Assembly (NCBI RefSeq): GCF_000214355.1
Contig: NC_015577.1
Span: 1,754,453-1,818,452, forward strand
DNA from: Leadbettera azotonutricia ZAS-9
Lineage (GTDB): Bacteria; Spirochaetota; Spirochaetia; Treponematales; Breznakiellaceae
Direction: 5' to 3'
Length of the DNA: 64,000 bases
Below are positions 59,924 through 64,000 of the stretch, in pieces. Position 1 is the first letter of the stretch. The number at the start of each line of letters is the position of its first letter. The notes beneath the pieces are model-generated. The model worked only from the letters and a program-made list of their open reading frames with translations, did no database searches and was not told where the DNA came from. Both the position numbers and the translations under genes were made by a program.

Positions 59924-59925
59924 AA

Positions 59926-60696
59926 TTATTTTATGTGATATTTCTTATAATAGTATTTTATTGATGTAGATAGGCCATTTATTCTTATTCTATTAATAAT
60001 ATTTTTAAACTTAAAAACGGAATGATAAATTGTTCTTGAAAAAATATTGTCGCCAAATATTCTTGTAATTTTCCACATGATTTTGATATTGTTTTTATCT
60101 GACTTTGATTTCCAATTAGCTGCAAAATGATGTATAGCAAAAGTATTATTAGTTATTTTGATTATTCCTGTTCTTGTATCTTTTGCTGTAAAATAATCAT
60201 GGGAATAAACATGAATGTTTTCATTAAGAAATGATTCTTGTAATATGGATTTCATTATTTCAGGCATAATTAATATTGGTTCGGAAAATTCTCGTTTGTT
60301 ATAATAATCTAAACATTTTTTTATGAAAGCATTTCCTTTTTCAGCTCCAAAAAATCCAGCTTCTATATTTTTACTATATTGATTTTCATATGAAAGGATA
60401 ATATTATTATTTAGCAATATATCAAATGGTTTAACTATTTCTATATCCATGTCAATATATATCCCACCAAAATTAAATACAGCATATAATCTAATAAAAT
60501 CAGCGGCAAAAGCATATTTTTTTTTGTAGAATGCTTGTTTTACCCAAATAGAATCTTCTATATTAAATCGTTCTAAATTCCATAAAATAAATTCATAATC
60601 TGGAAGATTTTGTCTCCAAGATTTCATACAATTTAGGTATTGTTCTGGAATTGGATCATTTGAAAGCCAACAATAATGTATTATTTTAGGAATCAT
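59926..60696 (-). CDS. Capsular-type glycosyltransferase with DXD sugar-binding motif (OCH1-like)
   Basis: A 256-residue enzyme. MIPKIIHYCWLSNDPIPEQ and CMKSWRQNLPDYEFILWN are the hallmark start of the Gly_transf_sug family. YAFAADFIRLYAVFNFGGIYIDMDIEI holds the D-x-D site (about 65-95). A basic, Tyr- and Lys-rich tail (SIKYYYKKYHIK) closes it. It is two bases upstream of the GT2 gene. The IS30 element lies directly behind its 5' end and may have separated it from its original promoter. Confidence 0.88.
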   Translation of the reverse strand: MIPKIIHYCWLSNDPIPEQYLNCMKSWRQNLPDYEFILWNLERFNIEDSIWVKQAFYKKKYAFAADFIRLYAVFNFGGIYIDMDIEIVKPFDILLNNNIILSYENQYSKNIEAGFFGAEKGNAFIKKCLDYYNKREFSEPILIMPEIMKSILQESFLNENIHVYSHDYFTAKDTRTGIIKITNNTFAIHHFAANWKSKSDKNNIKIMWKITRIFGDNIFSRTIYHSVFKFKNIINRIRINGLSTSIKYYYKKYHIK

Positions 60697-60706
60697 TTAG
60701 TCTTAT

Positions 60707-60735
60707 ATTCCCGGATTTAAGAGCGAAGTGCAACA
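60707..60735. repeat. Left terminal inverted repeat of the IS30 element
   Basis: Begins ATTCCCGGATTTAAGAGCG and overlaps the last codons of the transposase. It pairs with 61801-61829 with about seven mismatches in 29. Confidence 0.65.
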
Positions 60736-61745
60736 AAGGCCTCGTAAGGTGTTCTAAAGCCTAATCGCTTCATAGGCCTGGAATTTATTTCTTTTACTAC
60801 CTTATCAATTTGTGCCTGCGTGATCAAGATCCAATTCGTCTTTTTGGGAAAATATCTCCTGAGAATCCCAATCCTGTTTTCAATGCTCCCTTTTTCCCAG
60901 CTGTGGTAGGGATTGCAGAAATACGATTTTGTATTCAAGCAATTATTGGTTGCCAGGTGAAAAGCGTTTTCAGTCCCATTGTCATAGGTGATTGACATGC
61001 GGTTTCGCAATGAATATTCCCCAAGGCATTTGACCAGGGCTTCATGCATGCAGGGGGCCGATTTGCTCTTTATTTTCCTGACCAATAAAAACCGGGTTTT
61101 CCGTTCAACGGTAGCCATTATGGCCGCCTTGCTTTGCCTGGATATGGCCGTGTCGGCCTCCCAATGGCCAAATTCCTTGCGGTTGTCGATATACCGGGGC
61201 CTTTCGCCAATCATGGTCCTATAAAGCACTTTTGGCAGCCTTTTGCCCTTTGCGGAGCCTCGATCCCTGCGTTTCTTATGGTGCCGGACAAGATAGCAGA
61301 ATAGATCCGGCCTGTCTTCGTAAATCCATTGATAAATGGTTTCATAATTGGTCTTCAAACTGCGATTGTCCTTGGCTAATCTGCCCGCTATGAGTTCGGG
61401 AGACCACCCCTGCCGCAGTTTGTCAACAATGTAAGCCTTTATCTCCTTGTTTGGTATCCTTTCCCTGAAATGGCCGGCCTTTTTCCTTTCATCGCTCCGC
61501 ATCTGGGCCTTGTGGGCCCGGTATTGGACGTTGTTCTTGCACGGCCTGCCTCTCTTTAATTCCCGGTAAATAGTGCTGGGGGATCTCCCCAGCTTCGCGG
61601 CCGTTTCACACACGGGAGTATTGGAATTCCGGCCCAAAGAAATCTCCTCCCTCTCCGCAAGGGTTAGTTGGGTATACTTTTCAGGCGATTTGGGGGTAAA
61701 CTTTTTGATGACGACGCTCCTGTGAGTGAATGTTCTGGTAAACAA
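60717..61745 (-). CDS. IS30-family transposase
   Basis: A 342-residue DDE transposase. The N-terminus has the IS30 helix-turn-helix (YTQLTLAEREEISLGRN, ETAAKLGRSPSTIYRELKRG). The catalytic region shows FGHWEADTAI (first Asp), ITYDNGTENAFH (second Asp) and PYHSWEKGSIENRIG (Glu), with the family ending INSRPMKRLGFRTPYEAF. It appears intact and so may be active. The start at ATG 61745 gives an extra basic N-terminus; a start nearer YTQLT is possible. Confidence 0.95.
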   Translation of the reverse strand: MFTRTFTHRSVVIKKFTPKSPEKYTQLTLAEREEISLGRNSNTPVCETAAKLGRSPSTIYRELKRGRPCKNNVQYRAHKAQMRSDERKKAGHFRERIPNKEIKAYIVDKLRQGWSPELIAGRLAKDNRSLKTNYETIYQWIYEDRPDLFCYLVRHHKKRRDRGSAKGKRLPKVLYRTMIGERPRYIDNRKEFGHWEADTAISRQSKAAIMATVERKTRFLLVRKIKSKSAPCMHEALVKCLGEYSLRNRMSITYDNGTENAFHLATNNCLNTKSYFCNPYHSWEKGSIENRIGILRRYFPKKTNWILITQAQIDKVVKEINSRPMKRLGFRTPYEAFVALRS

Positions 61746-61770
61746 ACCTTACAGGGTTTTGCCGTTTTCG

Positions 61771-61792
61771 GGGAGGGGCTAGCCCCTCCCCT
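61771..61792. repeat. Perfect 22-bp GC-rich palindrome inside the IS30 element
   Basis: Two 11-base arms (GGGGAGGGGCT and its complement) abut with no loop, between the transposase start and the right inverted repeat. It may block readthrough or bind the transposase. Confidence 0.7.
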
Positions 61793-61800
61793 TAACTATC

Positions 61801-61829
61801 TGTCGCACTCCGGTCTTGAACCGGGGATT
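61801..61829. repeat. Right terminal inverted repeat of the IS30 element
   Basis: Begins TGTCGCACTCCGGTCTTGAA; counterpart of 60707-60735. It ends six bases before the stop codon of the next glycosyltransferase gene. Confidence 0.65.
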
Positions 61830-61834
61830 AATAA

Positions 61835-62812
61835 TTATCGGAATTTTTTTATGATTTTTTTTAAAAATAAATATAATGACCAAGTAATTAAAACAATTAT
61901 AAAAATAAACTGAATCCGTGGAATATGGATAAGCAAATTATCTCTAAGACGTATATTATTATAATTATTTTTTTTTTCACTTAATAGTAGAAACATTTTA
62001 TTCTCTTTTCTGAGATTAAAAGGAAACATAATATAAAATTCAAATATTATATTAAGTGTTTTTAAGAATAATAATTCTTGATCGACAAATGTACAATGTT
62101 TTAACTCTTCATAACGTTCGTAATAGGCATTTACTTTTCGTATCTCAGCTTGTAATGTTTTAATGCGTACACCAGAGTCATTTCTTTGAAAATAATAATA
62201 TTTGTAATTAGAAACGACAGATATCATATTTATTTGTAAAAATAATTTATACATTATAGTAGTGTCTTCAAAAAAAAATTCACCAGCAGGGAATAAGCAA
62301 TTTGAAAATAATTTTTTATTATATATTTTATCCCATACATGATTTTTTATTTTACTATCGTATAATAAAAGATCCAAGGCCATCTCTCTGTTTAGTAAAA
62401 TATCTATATTAAAAAACTCATCATTATTATTTTTAAAAAACACTGTATCGTATGCATAATAACAGCCACACATTACAATGTCTGCACCAGTTCTGTTATA
62501 ATTATCAATTAAAACTTCATACATATCAGTATCTATCCAATCATCAGCATCAACAAAGCCTATTATTTCGCCTTTGGCTATTGCCAAGCCTGCATTGCGG
62601 GCATCTGCTACTCCGCTTCGGTTTTTATGGATAATAGTTATACGATTATCTTTTTTTTCATATTCATCGCAAATTTCAGCGCTGCCATCAGTACTATCAT
62701 CCACAATAATGATATCTAAATTCTTATAGGTTTGATTTATAATACTTTCGAGACATCGTATTAAATATGGTTTAACATTATATACTGGTATAATAATACT
62801 TAATAATTTCAT
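61835..62812 (-). CDS. GT2-family glycosyltransferase with C-terminal membrane helix
   Basis: A 325-residue GT-A enzyme. LSIIIPVYNVKPYLIRCLESI, then GVADARNAGLAIAKGEIIGFVDADDWID with the DADD metal site (about 75-95) and AGEFFFEDTTIMYKLF with the ED pair. The last 30 residues form a hydrophobic helix and basic tail (FIFIIVLITWSLYLFLKKIIKK), suggesting membrane anchorage. The IS30 element sits just after its stop codon, so the protein is probably whole but its downstream operon is interrupted. Confidence 0.9.
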   Translation of the reverse strand: MKLLSIIIPVYNVKPYLIRCLESIINQTYKNLDIIIVDDSTDGSAEICDEYEKKDNRITIIHKNRSGVADARNAGLAIAKGEIIGFVDADDWIDTDMYEVLIDNYNRTGADIVMCGCYYAYDTVFFKNNNDEFFNIDILLNREMALDLLLYDSKIKNHVWDKIYNKKLFSNCLFPAGEFFFEDTTIMYKLFLQINMISVVSNYKYYYFQRNDSGVRIKTLQAEIRKVNAYYERYEELKHCTFVDQELLFLKTLNIIFEFYIMFPFNLRKENKMFLLLSEKKNNYNNIRLRDNLLIHIPRIQFIFIIVLITWSLYLFLKKIIKKFR

Positions 62813-62885
62813 CTAAGTCTACTTTTATTAGTGGCAAGAGGTTTAATACTCAAAAACATACTTACGCGCGGGAGCCTTGAATTGG

Positions 62886-64000
62886 TTAAAAATTCCATTT
62901 TGCAATTAATTGTAAAGAAAAATTATGCATGAATTTATCTTCAAATTCACTTGTTTTATTAAAATAATAATATGGATTGATTATTAAATTATATAAGAAA
63001 CCACCACCTATGCTTATTTGTTTTGTAACAAAATATCTTGTATTAATTCCTATTATAAAATTTGATTTCCAGCTTGTATAATATTGTCTTTCCAAATTAT
63101 CTTGACTTGCCGAAGCCTCTATTGCTTTGCTGTATAAAAAATTATTATCAGGGTTAGTTCTTTGGATTAATAAAGATGATGTTCCTTTTGGATAATAAAG
63201 CTTAAATTCAAGATATTGGCTATTGCCACCCCATCCGCTTCCCGCCCCTAACCATTGTCCTTGATTTGTGTATCCCTGTTTTATTGTGCCATGGGAATAT
63301 GGTGAATATGCCCATTGGAACTGAAAATCTTGAGACATCTCCATACTATTCCATTCAAAGATTATTTCGCCATATAATTTTTGTTTTGGTACAATATTTA
63401 TTATTTTTTTTAGACCAATAGTATATGTCATAGTATGAAATGGATATCTAAGATAGCCTTCAAATCCTCCTACAGTAAAATCATCAATTCCCAATTCGCT
63501 ATACACTTCAATACTAGCTTGTGGCAATAAATAATATGCACCAAATGACATTTTTTGATCTTCAGTAGTATTATTTTTTTTAGGAACAATAAATTTCAAA
63601 TTTTCCCATTCCCAGGGGACAATACAAACCCGATTTATAAAAAGGGTTAGCCCAGGTAAAAAAGAGGGGGCATAGGCAAAAGATAAACCATGAAACATAT
63701 TATGATCATTTGAATCATCGTTATCAAAATATTTAGATTCGGATAGATAGCCTACCCATATTCTGAATTCTATATCTCCTATATACCAATTGATCCATGG
63801 AATAGTCATCGGTTGTTTTCGTATGCCGATATCAAATTTTGGATACGTTGGAGCATTATTTGAATGTAGTATCGAATTTAGGTAAGATGGGCCAAGCCAT
63901 ATAGCCTGTGTACCAAAACCAATGGTTATTGTTTTCCATGTATAGCGAATTTCGCTATCGCCCCAATCAAAAGTGAAAAATGGATTATCTCCAAAGCGTT
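62886..64000 (-). CDS. Wzi-like capsule-assembly outer-membrane protein (copy 3, 5' partial)
   Basis: The frame is open to the right window edge, so the N-terminus and signal lie outside. The visible 371 residues contain Wzi-family strands: ITIGFGTQAIWLGPSYLNSIL, MTIPWINWYIGDIEFRIWVGYLSES, LSFAYAPSFLPGLTLFINRV, then barrel strands ending FSLQLIAKWNF with a C-terminal Phe as in outer-membrane barrels. It is AT-rich like the island. It should help present the locus's polysaccharide at the surface, as inferred for the other two copies. Confidence 0.78.
   Translation of the reverse strand, partial: RFGDNPFFTFDWGDSEIRYTWKTITIGFGTQAIWLGPSYLNSILHSNNAPTYPKFDIGIRKQPMTIPWINWYIGDIEFRIWVGYLSESKYFDNDDSNDHNMFHGLSFAYAPSFLPGLTLFINRVCIVPWEWENLKFIVPKKNNTTEDQKMSFGAYYLLPQASIEVYSELGIDDFTVGGFEGYLRYPFHTMTYTIGLKKIINIVPKQKLYGEIIFEWNSMEMSQDFQFQWAYSPYSHGTIKQGYTNQGQWLGAGSGWGGNSQYLEFKLYYPKGTSSLLIQRTNPDNNFLYSKAIEASASQDNLERQYYTSWKSNFIIGINTRYFVTKQISIGGGFLYNLIINPYYYFNKTSEFEDKFMHNFSLQLIAKWNF

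Larger units (their letters stand above)
60707..61829 (-). mobile_element. IS30-family insertion sequence
   Basis: About 1.12 kb bounded by imperfect 29-bp inverted repeats (60707-60735 and 61801-61829, roughly three quarters of positions pairing) and filled by one transposase gene. A target-site duplication could not be settled by eye. It is clearly richer in GC than the island genes around it and resembles the rest of the window. Confidence 0.8.

Overview
The window looks like about 64 kb of a Treponema-type spirochaete chromosome, quite possibly from the termite-gut lineage. This is inferred from gene content: a FlgF/FlgG/rod-binding flagellar block, a PilZ protein, a DUF6675-type exported protein and other treponeme-like hypothetical proteins. 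No 16S rRNA gene is present to prove it. Most of the window is GC-balanced. From about 46.85 kb onward it becomes strikingly AT-rich by eye, apart from one IS30-family insertion.

Layout. 0-4.7 kb: end of an ECF-transporter EcfT gene, a solitary DUF4143 ATPase, a nitroreductase, an Rpn-type nuclease and an exported protein. 4.7-10 kb: a tight operon of a class IV (D-amino-acid) aminotransferase, DUF4392, PxpB, PxpC, DUF1445 and PxpA. DUF1445 and DUF4392 are the two halves of vertebrate D-glutamate cyclase, so the operon reads as D-amino acid to D-glutamate to 5-oxoproline to glutamate catabolism, with an EamA exporter beside it. 10.9-13 kb: flagellar rod genes. 13.2-15.2 kb: a Cna-B-repeat lipoprotein behind a near-perfect sigma-54 promoter, with three or four helically phased palindromes upstream that look like enhancer sites. 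15.2-22.7 kb: a CPBP protease, then a compact operon (PilZ, HEAT repeats, ComEC, RsmA, YggS, small membrane protein, RluD). 22.7-29.9 kb: a BrkB-CNB fusion, an RluA-family enzyme, FolC, then murC-yicC-kinase-mutY, and a tRNA-Gly with its own promoter.

30-64 kb is devoted mainly to the cell envelope. It holds a WbaP-type initiating sugar transferase, a giant 2-hydroxyacyl-CoA dehydratase activase-like protein, three Wzi-like outer-membrane proteins, a CDP-alcohol phosphatidyltransferase, many glycosyltransferases and GDP-heptose genes (HddA, fused HddC-GmhB).

The most interesting feature is a module present twice: a large membrane protein joining a YidC/Oxa1-like N-terminus to a lipoteichoic-acid-synthase-like sulfatase-fold domain, encoded next to a membrane-anchored CDP-glycerol glycerophosphotransferase-like (TagB/TagF) protein carrying a YIDPGTGS motif. 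One copy (40.1-44.1 kb) has normal base composition; the other (50-54 kb) lies in the AT-rich island in the opposite gene order. I infer a phosphoglycerol- or other polyol-phosphate-modified surface glycan, but this is not proven by sequence. A decayed duplicate gene (54.0-54.5 kb) and an IS30 element show that the island is being reshuffled.
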